A stretch of 64,000 nucleotides of DNA from Cryobacterium ruanii (GCF_004404055.1 NZ_SOHK01000023.1:1-64000), one strand, 5' to 3'. Shown: positions 10,994 to 20,303, numbered from the stretch's first letter. Notes: a model not told the origin generated them from the letters alone. Program-made: numbers and translations.

Positions 10994-12036
10994 GGAGCAA
11001 CTCCATTCATGGTCAGACCGAGCGTTTCGGTCAGGCCGAGGGCGATATTGGCGGATTGGATGGCGGCTCCGGCGGTGCCCTTGACAAGATTGTCAATGGC
11101 CGTGACCGTGACGACACGACCGGCTGCTTCATCGACGGCCAGTCCGATCAGCGCGGTGTTGGCGCCCAGCACGTCATTCGTACGCGGGAAGTGTCCCTCG
11201 GGCAGCAGGTGCACGAACGGTTCGTCTGCGTAGGCGTTCTCCCAGGCGGCACGCACGGCGGCGGCGCTCGTGCCCGGGACCAGCCGCGCGGTCGCCGTGG
11301 CGAGGATGCCGCGGGCCATCGGCACGATCACCGGGGTGAACGAAATCGTGGCATCGATGGTGCTACCGGCCCAGCGCAGCGACTGCACGATCTCGGGGAT
11401 GTGCCGGTGGGTGCCGCCGACCGCATACGGGTTGGCCGAGCCGAGAATCTCGGCCGCGAGGTTTGGCAGTTTGAGGCTTTTACCGGCGCCGCTCGGTCCG
11501 ACGGCGAGCACGGCGACGAGGTCCTGCGCTTCGATCACGCCGGCGTGGATGCCGGGGGCGAGGGCGAGGGCGACCGTGCTGGCGTTGCAGCCGGGAGCGG
11601 CGATGCGCCGGGCGCCGACAATTCTTTCGCGCTGTTTGCCCTGCGCGGTGGGCAGCTCAGGAACGCCATAGGTCCAGGCGCCGAAGTGGTCGCCGCCGTA
11701 GAACGCGGCCCAGTCGTAGGCACTTTCAAGGCGGTGGTCGGCGCCGCAGTCCACGACGAGGGTCTCGGCGGGCAGGTGCGCGGTGAGCTCGCCGGATTTT
11801 CCGTGTGGCAGGGCCACAAAAACCACGTCGTGACCGGTGAGATTCTCCGGCGTCGTATCGACGAGGGTCAGGTGCGCGAGGGAACGCAGCGATGGTTGCA
11901 CATCGACCAGGCGCTGCCCAGCGTTGCTGTGCGCGGTGACCGTGCGCACCTCGAATTGCGGGTGACCGGCGAGCAGCCGCAGCAGTTCGCCGCCCGCATA
12001 CCCGCTCGCGCCCGCCACTGCCACCGAAAAAACCAT
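10990..12036 (-). CDS. argC: N-acetyl-gamma-glutamyl-phosphate reductase
   Basis: ArgC reduces N-acetylglutamyl phosphate with NADPH. The 348-residue protein begins with [16 protein letters not shown] (dinucleotide-binding loop), has APGCNAST with the catalytic cysteine near residue 150, and [10 protein letters not shown] in the catalytic domain. It is the first gene of the arginine cluster. The ATG at 12036 has no SD; instead TAGGTT lies six bases upstream, consistent with a leaderless mRNA. A large hairpin at 12171-12220 isolates it from pheT. Confidence 0.96.
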   Translation of the reverse strand: MVFSVAVAGASGYAGGELLRLLAGHPQFEVRTVTAHSNAGQRLVDVQPSLRSLAHLTLVDTTPENLTGHDVVFVALPHGKSGELTAHLPAETLVVDCGADHRLESAYDWAAFYGGDHFGAWTYGVPELPTAQGKQRERIVGARRIAAPGCNASTVALALAPGIHAGVIEAQDLVAVLAVGPSGAGKSLKLPNLAAEILGSANPYAVGGTHRHIPEIVQSLRWAGSTIDATISFTPVIVPMARGILATATARLVPGTSAAAVRAAWENAYADEPFVHLLPEGHFPRTNDVLGANTALIGLAVDEAAGRVVTVTAIDNLVKGTAGAAIQSANIALGLTETLGLTMNGVAP

Positions 12037-12042
12037 GTGTTA

Positions 12043-12048
12043 AACCTA
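12043..12048 (-). promoter_or_regulatory. -10 hexamer of putative leaderless argC promoter
   Basis: TAGGTT on the minus strand, 6 nt before the argC ATG. No SD is present. This would drive the whole argCJBDF unit. Confidence 0.5.
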
Positions 12049-12170
12049 GCGCGGCCCCGGCGGCCCCGTTTCCGCGTGCCGCGCGCGGCGTCACGCGCGG
12101 GATTGGCCTCCCCCGGCCGTCGCGGTACCCCTGGCACCGGGTGCCCGCTTCCCTGAAGAGTGCCGCGAGA

Positions 12171-12220
12171 CAGCGGATGCCGCGGGCCGACCCCGAGAGG
12201 GCGACTTGCGGCATCCGCTG
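12171..12220 (-). terminator. pheST terminator hairpin built from the CGGATGCC motif
   Basis: A perfect 13-bp inverted repeat, CAGCGGATGCCGC (12171-12183) with GCGGCATCCGCTG (12208-12220), has a 24-nt loop. It lies just beyond the pheT stop and upstream of argC. No U tract follows, as in many actinobacterial terminators. Both arms contain the recurrent CGGATGCC octamer. Confidence 0.6.
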
Positions 12221-12247
12221 CGCGCTCGCTACGCGGGCACCGAAGGG

Positions 12248-14851
12248 CTACTCGCGCAGGGTTGCACCGAAGCGCTCGGCGGCGACCGCGACGCCGGCCA
12301 GGCGGGCAGCGCTCGCCTCGGCGGCGGTCAGCGTGCGTTCCTCTCGGCGAAAACGCAGCGCGAAGGTAAGCGACTTCTGGCCGGGTTCGACGCCGGCACC
12401 GCGGTAATCGTCGACCAGTTCGATGCTCTCGAGCAGGTCGGCGGCGCCCTCGGCGACGGCCGTGCGCACGGCGGCAGCCGGCACGGAGGCCGCGACGACG
12501 AGGGAGAGATCCTGTGTGGCCGCCGGCATCGTGCGGATCGGCGTGACCGTGAGGTCCCCGTCAGCCTGCGCGAAGACCAACCCGAGGTTGATCTCGGCGA
12601 CGGCGACGACGGTGGGCAGGTCATAGTCGTCGGCGACTGCGGGAAGCAGCTCGCCGGCGAATCCAACCGACACCGTCGAGGCGGCGGCGGTCGCGGCGGC
12701 AACCGTGACGAACAGCTCGGCGGTGCGCCCCGGGTGCATCGCCGGGTGCCGGCCCTGGCGCACCTCGATGCGCACGCCGGTGGCCAATGCCAGCTGCTGC
12801 ACGGCGGCCAACGCCGACTGCCAGCCAGCGGCAACCGCGGGCAAGGCCGGCTGGTGCCGCACATCGTTGCCGACGAGAACGACGCCGACCAGCAGCGGCT
12901 GCGGCACAATTCCGGTATTCAGTGCCGCCTCAGCCTCGGTGCTCGGACGCTCGGCCCCGGCCGGCAGCACTACCGTGCCGTAGGTCACCCCGACCTCGGG
13001 GCGGAAGACCAGTCCCTGCTCGTAGATGGCGACGTCGACCAGTCCGCGTGAACGGTTGCGGTGCGCGATCTGCAACAGGCCCGGCAGCATCGAGGTGCGC
13101 AGGAACGGCGCCTCGCCGTCGAGCGGGTTGGCGACCTTCATCTGCGGTACCGGAACCGGGGCAGCGGATGCCGCGTCGGCCATGGGCGCGCCGGCATCCG
13201 TTTGAGTCGACATCACGGCCACACCAAACAGGTTGTTTGCCCGCTCCGAAACGAACGGGTAGGTGAGCACCTCGGTGTGCCCGGTAGCGGCCAGGGTCTG
13301 CGCGACGGTACGGCGCAGCGTCTGCGTGCGGGTCAGGCCGCGGCCGGGCGGGGCGACGGGCAACACGGAGGGGATGCGGTCGTAGCCGACGATGCGTGCG
13401 ACCTCCTCGGCGAGGGTCCACTTGTCGGTGAGGTCGGGGCGCCAACTCGGCGGGGTCACCTGCAGGTCGCCATCGGCTTCGACCAACGAAGCACCGACGT
13501 CGACCAGGGCATCACGCACCTCGTCGTCGGTGTAGGCGAGGCCGATAAGGCCAGACACGAACCCGGTCGGCAGGAGAATCGGCTGCGGGGCCGGAGCCTC
13601 GTCGTAGACCGATCCGAGGTCGTCGGCGACTCCTCCGGCAAGGTCGACGAGCAGCTGCACCACGCGGGCGGCGGCAACGGCAGCAACGCGGGGGTCGACG
13701 CCGCGTTCGAACCGCTTGCTCGCCTCGCTCGGCAGCTTGTGGCGGCGGGCAGAGCGTGCGATCGACACCGGGTCGAAGTTGGCCGCCTCGACGAGCACGT
13801 TGACGGTCTGCGTGGTGATCTCGGTGCTCGCCCCACCCATCACGCCGGCCAGGCCGATCGGCCCGGATTCGTCGGTGATCAAGAGATCCTCGACGTTGAG
13901 CGTGCGAGAGACCGCGTCGAGCGTCGTGAATTTCTCCCCAATGGTCGCGCGCCGCACGATGATTCCGCCGGCCAACTTGTCGAGGTCGTAGCCGTGCAAC
14001 GGCTGGCCGAGCTCGAACATCACATAGTTGGTGACGTCGACGATGAGGGAGATCGAGCGGATGCCGACCAGCCCGAGCCGAGCGATCATCCACGCCGGGG
14101 TCGGGCGGGTCGGGTCGACCCCGCGCACGACGCGGGTGACGAACACGGTCGCGCCGGTTTGCTCGCGAATCGGAGCCTGATCGTCGATCGTCACGGGGAA
14201 AAGGGTGACCGGCGCCACGACCGTCAGGGCGAGCGCGGGGTCGCGAAACGGCACTCCGGTGGCGTGCGAGTATTCGCGGGCGACGCCGCGAATGGAGAAC
14301 GCGTAGCCGCGGTCGGGGGTGACGTTGATCTCGACGGCGCTGTCATCGAGACCGAGCAGGGCGATCGCATCCGTTCCGACCGGGGCATCGATGCCGAGGT
14401 TCTTCAGCAGCAGAATTCCGTCGTGCTCGTCTCCGAGTCCGAGTTCGCGGGCCGAAGCGATCATGCCGTCGGACGTGTGGCCGTAGGTCTTTCGGGCGGC
14501 GATGGGAAACGGTCCTGGCAGCGAGGCGCCGGGCAGGGTCACGACGACCTTATCGCCCACGGCGAAGTTGTGAGCTCCGCAGATGATGCCATGCACGGCC
14601 GGGCCGTCGTCAGCGGCGAGTTCACCATCGGGTGCAACTTGCACCTGGCACCAGTTGATGGTCTTGCCGTTGGTCTGCTCTTCGCCGACGAATTCGAGTA
14701 CCTCGCCGACCACGATCGGGCCGGACACCTCGAATCGGTGGATGTCTTCCTCTTCGAGGCCGACGCTCACGAGTGCGGCGTGCACGTCTTCCGGCGTGGT
14801 GCCGGGCGCGAGGTCGACGAATTCGCCGAGCCAGCTCAGTGGTACCCGCAT
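12248..14851 (-). CDS. pheT: phenylalanyl-tRNA synthetase beta subunit
   Basis: PheT pairs with PheS in an alpha2-beta2 enzyme that charges tRNA-Phe. The 867-residue protein has the expected order: an N-terminal tRNA-binding (EMAP-like) domain, B3/B4 editing domain, B5 DNA-binding-like fold, core catalytic-like domain, and a C-terminal anticodon-binding domain ending near FRREERTLT. An Ala/Pro-rich linker between about residues 545 and 570 looks like an insertion; its DNA holds an inverted pair of the CGGATGCC octamer. The ATG at 14851 overlaps the pheS stop by one base (TAATG), so the subunits are coupled. Confidence 0.96.
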   Translation of the reverse strand: MRVPLSWLGEFVDLAPGTTPEDVHAALVSVGLEEEDIHRFEVSGPIVVGEVLEFVGEEQTNGKTINWCQVQVAPDGELAADDGPAVHGIICGAHNFAVGDKVVVTLPGASLPGPFPIAARKTYGHTSDGMIASARELGLGDEHDGILLLKNLGIDAPVGTDAIALLGLDDSAVEINVTPDRGYAFSIRGVAREYSHATGVPFRDPALALTVVAPVTLFPVTIDDQAPIREQTGATVFVTRVVRGVDPTRPTPAWMIARLGLVGIRSISLIVDVTNYVMFELGQPLHGYDLDKLAGGIIVRRATIGEKFTTLDAVSRTLNVEDLLITDESGPIGLAGVMGGASTEITTQTVNVLVEAANFDPVSIARSARRHKLPSEASKRFERGVDPRVAAVAAARVVQLLVDLAGGVADDLGSVYDEAPAPQPILLPTGFVSGLIGLAYTDDEVRDALVDVGASLVEADGDLQVTPPSWRPDLTDKWTLAEEVARIVGYDRIPSVLPVAPPGRGLTRTQTLRRTVAQTLAATGHTEVLTYPFVSERANNLFGVAVMSTQTDAGAPMADAASAAPVPVPQMKVANPLDGEAPFLRTSMLPGLLQIAHRNRSRGLVDVAIYEQGLVFRPEVGVTYGTVVLPAGAERPSTEAEAALNTGIVPQPLLVGVVLVGNDVRHQPALPAVAAGWQSALAAVQQLALATGVRIEVRQGRHPAMHPGRTAELFVTVAAATAAASTVSVGFAGELLPAVADDYDLPTVVAVAEINLGLVFAQADGDLTVTPIRTMPAATQDLSLVVAASVPAAAVRTAVAEGAADLLESIELVDDYRGAGVEPGQKSLTFALRFRREERTLTAAEASAARLAGVAVAAERFGATLRE
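13165..13200. repeat. inverted pair of CGGATGCC octamers inside pheT
   Basis: CGGATGCCG at 13165-13173 and CGGCATCCG at 13192-13200 form a 9-bp stem within the coding sequence of an Ala/Pro-rich linker. It has the same arm sequence as the intergenic terminators at 12171 and 22288. Confidence 0.5.
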
Positions 14852-15909
14852 TAGACCGTCATCCCATACTGCTGGCTGAATCTGATATCGCCCTCGACCA
14901 TGTCGTGCATGTCCTTTACGTCATTTCTAAACATCACCGCTCGCTCCACACCAACTCCGAACGCGAACCCGGAATACACCTCGGGGTCGATCCCGGCCGA
15001 ACGCAGCACATTGGCGTGCACCATTCCGCAACCGCCCCACTCGATCCAACGTGCGCCGTCCTTGAAGGTCGGGTGCCAGACGTCGAGCTCGGCGCTCGGT
15101 TCGGTGAACGGAAAGTAGTTGGGGCGCAGACGCACCTTGGCTTCGGGGCCAAACAGGGCCTGCACGAAGTGGTCGAGCGTGCCGCGCAGGTGAGCCATGG
15201 TGAGGCCCTTGTCGATGGCGATGCCCTCGATCTGGTGGAACACCGGGGTGTGCGTCGCGTCGAGTTCATCGGTGCGAAAGACGCGTCCGGGTGCGACGAC
15301 GTACACCGGCAGTTCCCGGCTGAGCAACGCCCGCAGCTGCACGGGCGAGGTCTGCGTGCGCAAAACGAGGTGGGCATCCGTCGGTTCGACGAAAAAGGTG
15401 TCCTGCATGGCGCGGGCGGGGTGGTCCTCGTCGAAGTTGAGTCCGTCGAAGTTGAACCATTCGCTCTCGAGCTCTGGTCCCTCCGCCACTTCCCAGCCCA
15501 TCGCGACGAACACGTCCGCGGCACGTTCGCTGAGCAGCGAGATCGGGTGCCGCGCCCCGGCTTTCCACGCGGATGCCGCAGCGGTCACGTCGACCGTCTC
15601 GGCGAGCAGCCGGGCGGCCGCTTCGGCCGTGCCGATCTCGTCTTCACGAGCGGTCAACGCCTTCGTGACGGCGCCGCGCGCCTGGCCGACGAGCTTGCCT
15701 GCCGCAGCCTTCTGGTTGCCGGGCACGCTGCGCATCAGGGCATTGAGCTTTGACAGCGGTGACGACTCCCCCGCGTGCTCGCTGCGCACTCGCCTGAGGG
15801 CGGCGGTCGTGTCGGCGGCGGCAATGGCGGCCAGTCCGGCGTCAACCGCGATGTTGACGGCGGCTTCGGTAATGGCGGGTGGGTCGATGGGACCAGCGGA
15901 ATCAGACAC
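14851..15909 (-). CDS. pheS: phenylalanyl-tRNA synthetase alpha subunit
   Basis: PheS is the catalytic alpha subunit. The 352-residue protein has class II motif 2 around TPVFHQIEG and motif 3 in GFAFGVGVERAVMF. Two residues before the motif 3 core, the active-site alanine of FAFGxGxER is retained. The N-terminal coiled coil is about 90 residues. The start is GTG at 15909; TAAACT lies eight bases upstream and AGGGA is also present, so leaderless and SD-led starts are both possible. Confidence 0.96.
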   Translation of the reverse strand: MSDSAGPIDPPAITEAAVNIAVDAGLAAIAAADTTAALRRVRSEHAGESSPLSKLNALMRSVPGNQKAAAGKLVGQARGAVTKALTAREDEIGTAEAAARLLAETVDVTAAASAWKAGARHPISLLSERAADVFVAMGWEVAEGPELESEWFNFDGLNFDEDHPARAMQDTFFVEPTDAHLVLRTQTSPVQLRALLSRELPVYVVAPGRVFRTDELDATHTPVFHQIEGIAIDKGLTMAHLRGTLDHFVQALFGPEAKVRLRPNYFPFTEPSAELDVWHPTFKDGARWIEWGGCGMVHANVLRSAGIDPEVYSGFAFGVGVERAVMFRNDVKDMHDMVEGDIRFSQQYGMTV

Positions 15910-15917
15910 AGTCCCTG

Positions 15918-15923
15918 AGTTTA
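15918..15923 (-). promoter_or_regulatory. -10 hexamer upstream of pheS
   Basis: TAAACT on the minus strand, 8 nt before the pheS GTG. It places the transcription start at or very near the start codon. Confidence 0.45.
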
Positions 15924-16841
15924 GCCGCCTTGCGACGCGTGGCTTCTGCTCTGGGCATCCACCGCATATGGGTCGCCCGAGTGGGGGTCGACCGGAGGGG
16001 CGGAGTCCGTGGTGACGCTGCCAGCCTGCGGCCCGGTGCGCTTGGCGATTCTGCGTGCCAGCCAGGACAGAGACAAGTTCATGGCCAGATAGATGGCGAG
16101 CACAATGAAGAAGAACGAGAATTTATATTGATCGCCGAAGAAGTTGGCGAGCTGGTTCAGTCCGGCCCGGAGGAGTTCGTTGTAGCCCACAATGAAAGCC
16201 AAGGACGTGTCCTTAAGCAGCACCACCAGCTGGGCGATGATGATCGGCAGCATCTGACGAAATGCCTGCGGAAACTCGATGCGGAACCGGGTGGCCACCG
16301 GGGTAAGGCCGATAGCGAGTCCGGCCTCGCGCTGACCACGCGGCAGGGCGTTGATTCCCGCGCGGAGGGCCTCGCCAATGATGGCACCGTTGTACACGGA
16401 CAGAGCCGCTACACCCGCCCAGAACGACCCGGTGGCGAACACCAACAGGATGAAGAGCATCATGAGCAGTACGGGCATACCGCGGAAGAATTCAAGCAGC
16501 ACTGTGGTGGGCACCCGAATCCATGCGGATGCCGACAAACGCCCGAAGGAAAACAGTACTCCGATCAGGAGCGCGAAAACGGCGGCGACCGCCGCCATGC
16601 GCAGGGTCGCAAGGGCGCCGAACCCGAGGGTACGCCAGACCAGCAGGTCGTTGAAAACGTCCCAGCGGCTGATATCCCAGAGCCCCGGCTGCACTGCGCC
16701 GTTGGCGCTGGTCTTGGGCAGGCCGAGCACCACGATCAGAGCGAGCAAGCCAACGATCAAGATAATCGTGCCGATAACGGAGATGAGACGCGATCGCGCG
16801 CGGGACTTCGGTCCGGGGGAATCGTACAGGACAGAACTCAT
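15921..16841 (-). CDS. amino-acid ABC transporter permease (GluD-like)
   Basis: The 306-residue integral membrane protein is the second permease of a polar amino-acid importer. The HisMQ-type permease signature lies around GEALRAGINALPRGQREAGLAIGL, the loop (EAA motif) that contacts the ATPase. A longer N-terminal segment and a polar C-terminal tail of about 40 residues match GluD of Corynebacterium-type glutamate systems. The ATG at 16841 overlaps the upstream permease stop as ATGA. Its stop lies just before the pheS promoter. Confidence 0.88.
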   Translation of the reverse strand: MSSVLYDSPGPKSRARSRLISVIGTIILIVGLLALIVVLGLPKTSANGAVQPGLWDISRWDVFNDLLVWRTLGFGALATLRMAAVAAVFALLIGVLFSFGRLSASAWIRVPTTVLLEFFRGMPVLLMMLFILLVFATGSFWAGVAALSVYNGAIIGEALRAGINALPRGQREAGLAIGLTPVATRFRIEFPQAFRQMLPIIIAQLVVLLKDTSLAFIVGYNELLRAGLNQLANFFGDQYKFSFFFIVLAIYLAMNLSLSWLARRIAKRTGPQAGSVTTDSAPPVDPHSGDPYAVDAQSRSHASQGG

Positions 16842-17485
16842 CGGAGCACCGCCACCTTCTTCTCGATCCTGCCGGCGATGAGGCCGAGAGGAATGGTGAC
16901 GACCAGGTAGAACGCCGCGACCGCGAGCAGAATGGGGATCACCGCATCACCCCGGTCGTTGGTAACCCTACGTGCGGCGCCGAAAAGTTCGAATACGAAG
17001 AACGCACCGGCGACCGAAGTGTTCTTGGTGAGGGCGATGATCACATTGATCAGGGGTGGCACCACCATGCGGATGGCTTGGGGCATCACCACGAAGGTGA
17101 GTGTCTGTCCGAAGGTGAGGCCCACGCTGCGTGCCGCTTCGGCTTGCCCCACGTGCACGCCGTTCACGCCAGACCGAAGGGCCTCGGCTACAAACGGAGA
17201 GGTGTAGACCGTGAGCCCGATGGCGGCCAGCTGGAAGTATCCCGGGCTGTACTCGAGAAGGGGCAGAAGGTAGGCGCAAAAGAATAATACGAGCGTAAGC
17301 GGGGTGTTGCGAACAAGTTCCGTATAGGCGGTTGCGAAGACGCGGAATGACGAGATCGGTGAGATGCGCATGGCTGCGACGATCAGCCCGAGTACGGATG
17401 CGCCCACTCCGGCGATGATGAGCAGGCCCAGAGTGTTCCGGAAACCTTCCAGGAACAGCGGCAGGTTGTCGATCACTGCGTCCAC
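16838..17485 (-). CDS. amino-acid ABC transporter permease (GluC-like)
   Basis: The 215-residue protein has about five membrane helices. The permease EAA loop is visible in EALRSGVNGVHVGQAEAARSVGL. It pairs with the following permease to form the channel. The start is GTG at 17485 with GGAGG upstream. A strong hairpin at 17552-17584 separates it from the binding-protein gene, which probably lowers permease expression relative to the binding protein. Confidence 0.88.
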   Translation of the reverse strand: MDAVIDNLPLFLEGFRNTLGLLIIAGVGASVLGLIVAAMRISPISSFRVFATAYTELVRNTPLTLVLFFCAYLLPLLEYSPGYFQLAAIGLTVYTSPFVAEALRSGVNGVHVGQAEAARSVGLTFGQTLTFVVMPQAIRMVVPPLINVIIALTKNTSVAGAFFVFELFGAARRVTNDRGDAVIPILLAVAAFYLVVTIPLGLIAGRIEKKVAVLR

Positions 17486-17551
17486 AACTCACCTCCTCGT
17501 CTTTTGTATGTCTGTCTGTCGGGCAATGCGTGGAACATGCTGGTTGTTCAC

Positions 17552-17584
17552 TGTAGAGACCCGCCCACTGGGCGGGTCTCTACA
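17552..17584 (-). terminator. intercistronic hairpin between binding protein and permease genes
   Basis: TGTAGAGACCCGCCC and its exact complement flank a 3-nt loop, a perfect 15-bp stem. It lies between the binding-protein stop (17621) and the GluC-like start (17485). No U tract follows, so partial attenuation or 3'-end protection of the upstream mRNA is more likely than full termination. Confidence 0.75.
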
Positions 17585-17620
17585 GCTCAAAGCTGGCTAA
17601 CGAATCCGAAGAAAGTAGGC

Positions 17621-18493
17621 CTAGTAGCGGTCGACGACCGGAGGGGTGGGGGTGTCGAGCACAGCACCCGCGGTGGACTCCCAAGCCGAGACCCAGCTAC
17701 CGTCCGCATAAGCCGCTTCGAGCACGTCGTTGATGAACGAGCGAAATTCGGTATCGTCATGCGCGAGGCCGATGCCGTAGGGCTCTTCGGTGAATGCGTT
17801 ATTGACGACCTCGAACTGACCGGAGTTCTGGTCGGCCAGACCGGCCAGGATTACGTTGTCGGTGGTGACAGCGACGACCTCGCCGCTGCGCAGCGGACCG
17901 AGGCAGTTGGAGTAGGTATCCGAGGCGATGATATCGGTCGTGAATTCGGCGATGTTCTTCTCCGAGGTGGAACCGCTCACGGTACACACCTTCTTGCCGG
18001 CAAGGTCCTCGGGACCGGTGATCTTGTCCGGGTTTCCCGCAAGTACGAGCAGGTCCTGCCCGGCAGAGTAGTACGGTCCGGCGAAGGACACGACCTCCTT
18101 GCGGGTGTCATTGATCGTATAGGTTGCGATCACGAGGTCGACCTGACCGTTCTCAATGAACGGCTCGCGGTTGGCAGAAACCGTCTCGCTCCATTTGATG
18201 CCCGATGCCGGGATGCCGAGCTTGGCTGCGATGAGCTTCCCCATCTCAACGTCGAAGCCGACTGGATCGCCGCTGGGGCCGAGCAGGCCGAACAGCGGCT
18301 GATCGAACTTGGTTCCAATGTTGATGGAACCAGCGTCGGCCAGGCGGGCCATGGTGCTTCCCTCAGGGAACGACACCGCCGTCTCCACTGGGGCGGCGGC
18401 ATCGGTTGGGGCACCCGAGTCCGCGCAGCCGCTAAGCACGAGCGCACTTGCGATCGCAATGGCCGAAATCACTAGACCTTTTTTGAGTCTCAT
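17621..18493 (-). CDS. amino-acid ABC transporter substrate-binding lipoprotein (GluB-like)
   Basis: The 290-residue protein has a lipoprotein signal: basic MRLKK, a hydrophobic core and a lipobox LSGC near residue 23. The mature part is an SBP family 3 domain, with IKWSETVSANREPFIENGQVDLVIATYT as the ligand-facing segment. It captures a polar amino acid, most likely glutamate by gene order, at the outer face of the membrane. ATG at 18493 is preceded by AGGAG; a 16-residue longer frame lacks this. Confidence 0.88.
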   Translation of the reverse strand: MRLKKGLVISAIAIASALVLSGCADSGAPTDAAAPVETAVSFPEGSTMARLADAGSINIGTKFDQPLFGLLGPSGDPVGFDVEMGKLIAAKLGIPASGIKWSETVSANREPFIENGQVDLVIATYTINDTRKEVVSFAGPYYSAGQDLLVLAGNPDKITGPEDLAGKKVCTVSGSTSEKNIAEFTTDIIASDTYSNCLGPLRSGEVVAVTTDNVILAGLADQNSGQFEVVNNAFTEEPYGIGLAHDDTEFRSFINDVLEAAYADGSWVSAWESTAGAVLDTPTPPVVDRY

Positions 18494-18544
18494 GGTTTTT
18501 CTCCTGATTGCTGGTACTGCTGCTGTGTAAACCCTGTCCACCGA

Positions 18545-19333
18545 TTAGTGGGCAAGTATTTTGGAGAGGAAGTCTTTCGCTCTCGTGCTTTGGGGGTTGG
18601 TGAAGAATTCCTCGGGAGTGGTCTCCTCCACGATCTCGCCCTCCGCCATAAAGATGACGCGGTCTGCAGCCTTGCGGGCGAAGCCCATCTCGTGCGTGAC
18701 GACGATCATGGTCATGCCGTCGTTGGCGAGGTCGACCATGACCTCGAGCACCTCATTGATCATCTCCGGGTCAAGGGCACTAGTCGGCTCGTCGAGCAGG
18801 ATGACCTTCGGATCCATGGCAAGGGCACGCGCGATGGCGACTCGCTGTTGCTGCCCACCGGACAACTGGGCCGGCATCTTCTTGGCCTGGTTGGCCACGC
18901 CGACGCGCTCCAGCAGGGCCATGGCCTTTTTCTCAGCGTCCGCCTTCGACAAGCCACGCACTTTGATCGGGCCGAGCGTGACGTTCTCAAGCACCGTCTT
19001 GTGCGCGAACAGGTTGAACGCCTGAAAGACCATGCCGACGTCAGCGCGCAAGTGGGCCAGGGCTTTGCCCTCTTCCGGCAACTTCACGCCGTCGATGGTG
19101 ATCAAGCCGTCATCGATGGTCTCGAGGCGGTTGATGGCCCGACACAGGGTAGATTTGCCCGACCCACTTGGACCGATGACTACGACAACCTCGCCGCGGT
19201 TGACCACGGCGTTGATGTTCTTGAGAACGTGCAGTTCTCCGTAGTGCTTGTTGATGTTCTTGACGACGACTAGCGGTTCACCCCGACGAACGGTGATGTT
19301 CGACGTAGCCGGGGACGAATCTGTTGGCTCCAT
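18545..19333 (-). CDS. amino-acid ABC transporter ATP-binding protein (GluA-like)
   Basis: The 262-residue ATPase has Walker [10 protein letters not shown], signature [14 protein letters not shown], Walker [12 protein letters not shown] and the switch histidine in VVTHEMGFA. It is the first gene of the importer operon, followed by the binding protein and two permeases, the gluABCD order. I chose ATG at 19333 over an upstream TTG. TAAGTT lies seven bases upstream, so the mRNA may be leaderless, although GGGGGA could act as an SD. Confidence 0.92.
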   Translation of the reverse strand: MEPTDSSPATSNITVRRGEPLVVVKNINKHYGELHVLKNINAVVNRGEVVVVIGPSGSGKSTLCRAINRLETIDDGLITIDGVKLPEEGKALAHLRADVGMVFQAFNLFAHKTVLENVTLGPIKVRGLSKADAEKKAMALLERVGVANQAKKMPAQLSGGQQQRVAIARALAMDPKVILLDEPTSALDPEMINEVLEVMVDLANDGMTMIVVTHEMGFARKAADRVIFMAEGEIVEETTPEEFFTNPQSTRAKDFLSKILAH

Positions 19334-19340
19334 GTCCCCC

Positions 19341-19346
19341 AACTTA
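19341..19346 (-). promoter_or_regulatory. -10 hexamer upstream of the importer operon
   Basis: TAAGTT on the minus strand, 7 nt before the ATPase ATG. It would start the gluABCD-like operon at or next to the start codon. Confidence 0.4.
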
Positions 19347-19374
19347 GGTCAGAATAGGAGTTTAGGCATGCCAA

Positions 19375-19412
19375 ATGCCCGGACAGTAACGCATTTGTAA
19401 CAGTCCGGGCAT
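19375..19412 (-). terminator. putative terminator downstream of the SpoU methyltransferase gene
   Basis: ATGCCCGGAC and GTCCGGGCAT form a perfect 10-bp stem with an 18-nt loop, starting 25 bases after the methyltransferase stop and upstream of the importer promoter. The tail is not U-rich, so an operator function cannot be excluded. Confidence 0.5.
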
Positions 19413-19436
19413 GGGGAGTTTGTGCTATGGGACAGG

Positions 19437-20237
19437 TCAGGCGCGCTGGGCGAACGCACTCTCGTACAGGCAGACGGATGCTGCAGTGGCGAGGTTCATC
19501 GACTCAGCTTCACCGTAGATCGGCACGCTGATGCTGCGGTCGACCTTGGCCAGGTCCTCGTCGGTCAGGCCGCGTGCCTCGTTGCCGAACAGCCACACGG
19601 TCGGAGCGGCGAGCAGCCCCTCGTTGCGCGCACTGAGCAGGTCGGAACCCTTGATGTCCGCCGCGAACAATTGCAGACCAGCGGAACGGGCACGGTCGAG
19701 CACGTCGGACAGGTCGGCCGCGATGGCTACGGGCAGGTGAAAGATGGAGCCGGTCGAGGAGCGGATCACCTTGGGGTTGTACAGGTCGACGCTGCGACCG
19801 GTGAGAATGACGGCGTCCGCGCCGGCGGCATCCGCTGCCCGGATGATGGTGCCGGCGTTGCCCGGGTCGCGCACCTCTTCGAGGATGGCGACGAGCTTGG
19901 GGCCTGCGTTGAAGATTTTCTTCACCGAGGTGGGGAACTGGTGACAGACGGCCACAAACCCCTGCGGGGTGACCGTGTCGGCCATCGCCTCGAGCACCTC
20001 CTCGGAGACGAACTCCACCTCCACCTGGGCCTCGACGGCCTTCTGGGCCACGTCGGTGTAGCGGTCGAGAGCTGTGGGCGTGGCAAACAGCTCCACGACG
20101 AGCTCTGGACGAAAGGTGAGGGCTTCGGAAACGGCCTGCGGGCCTTCGAGCAGAAAGAGACCGGACTCGAGGCGCGCGTCGCGCTTGGCAAGTTTTGCGA
20201 CGGCACGGACGCGCGGTGAACGTGGATTATCAAGCAT
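19437..20237 (-). CDS. TrmH/SpoU-family RNA 2'-O-methyltransferase
   Basis: The 266-residue protein has an N-terminal substrate-binding region (FLLEGPQAVSEAL) and a C-terminal SPOUT domain. The SpoU motifs are present: VRDPGNAGTIIRAADAAGA (motif 1), LFGNEARGL (motif 2) and IPIYGEAESMNLATAASV (motif 3), which form the knotted SAM site. It probably methylates a ribose in rRNA; the exact position is unknown. It follows the infC-rplT operon, a common arrangement. TAAACT lies six bases before the ATG at 20237. Confidence 0.9.
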   Translation of the reverse strand: MLDNPRSPRVRAVAKLAKRDARLESGLFLLEGPQAVSEALTFRPELVVELFATPTALDRYTDVAQKAVEAQVEVEFVSEEVLEAMADTVTPQGFVAVCHQFPTSVKKIFNAGPKLVAILEEVRDPGNAGTIIRAADAAGADAVILTGRSVDLYNPKVIRSSTGSIFHLPVAIAADLSDVLDRARSAGLQLFAADIKGSDLLSARNEGLLAAPTVWLFGNEARGLTDEDLAKVDRSISVPIYGEAESMNLATAASVCLYESAFAQRA

Positions 20238-20243
20238 GCCCCC

Positions 20244-20249
20244 AGTTTA
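20244..20249 (-). promoter_or_regulatory. -10 hexamer upstream of the SpoU methyltransferase gene
   Basis: TAAACT on the minus strand, 6 nt before the ATG at 20237. It gives the gene its own promoter after the rplT terminator. Confidence 0.45.
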
Positions 20250-20271
20250 GGTGCACAACGATGCGGTACAG

Positions 20272-20303
20272 AAAAGGAGCGGGCGACCAGGTCGCCCGCT
20301 CCT
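20272..20303 (-). terminator. intrinsic terminator of infC-rpmI-rplT
   Basis: AGGAGCGGGCGACC (20275-20288) and its complement (20290-20303) form a near-perfect 14-bp stem. On the minus strand it is followed by a U run (TTTTCTG). It lies between rplT and the SpoU gene and is among the clearest intrinsic terminators here. Confidence 0.85.

Noticed and set aside
9848-11233. 461-codon plus-strand frame opposite argJ and argC
   Set aside because: Shadow of two well-supported genes.
13061-14854. 597-codon plus-strand frame opposite pheT
   Set aside because: Antisense shadow of pheT with no recognisable domain.
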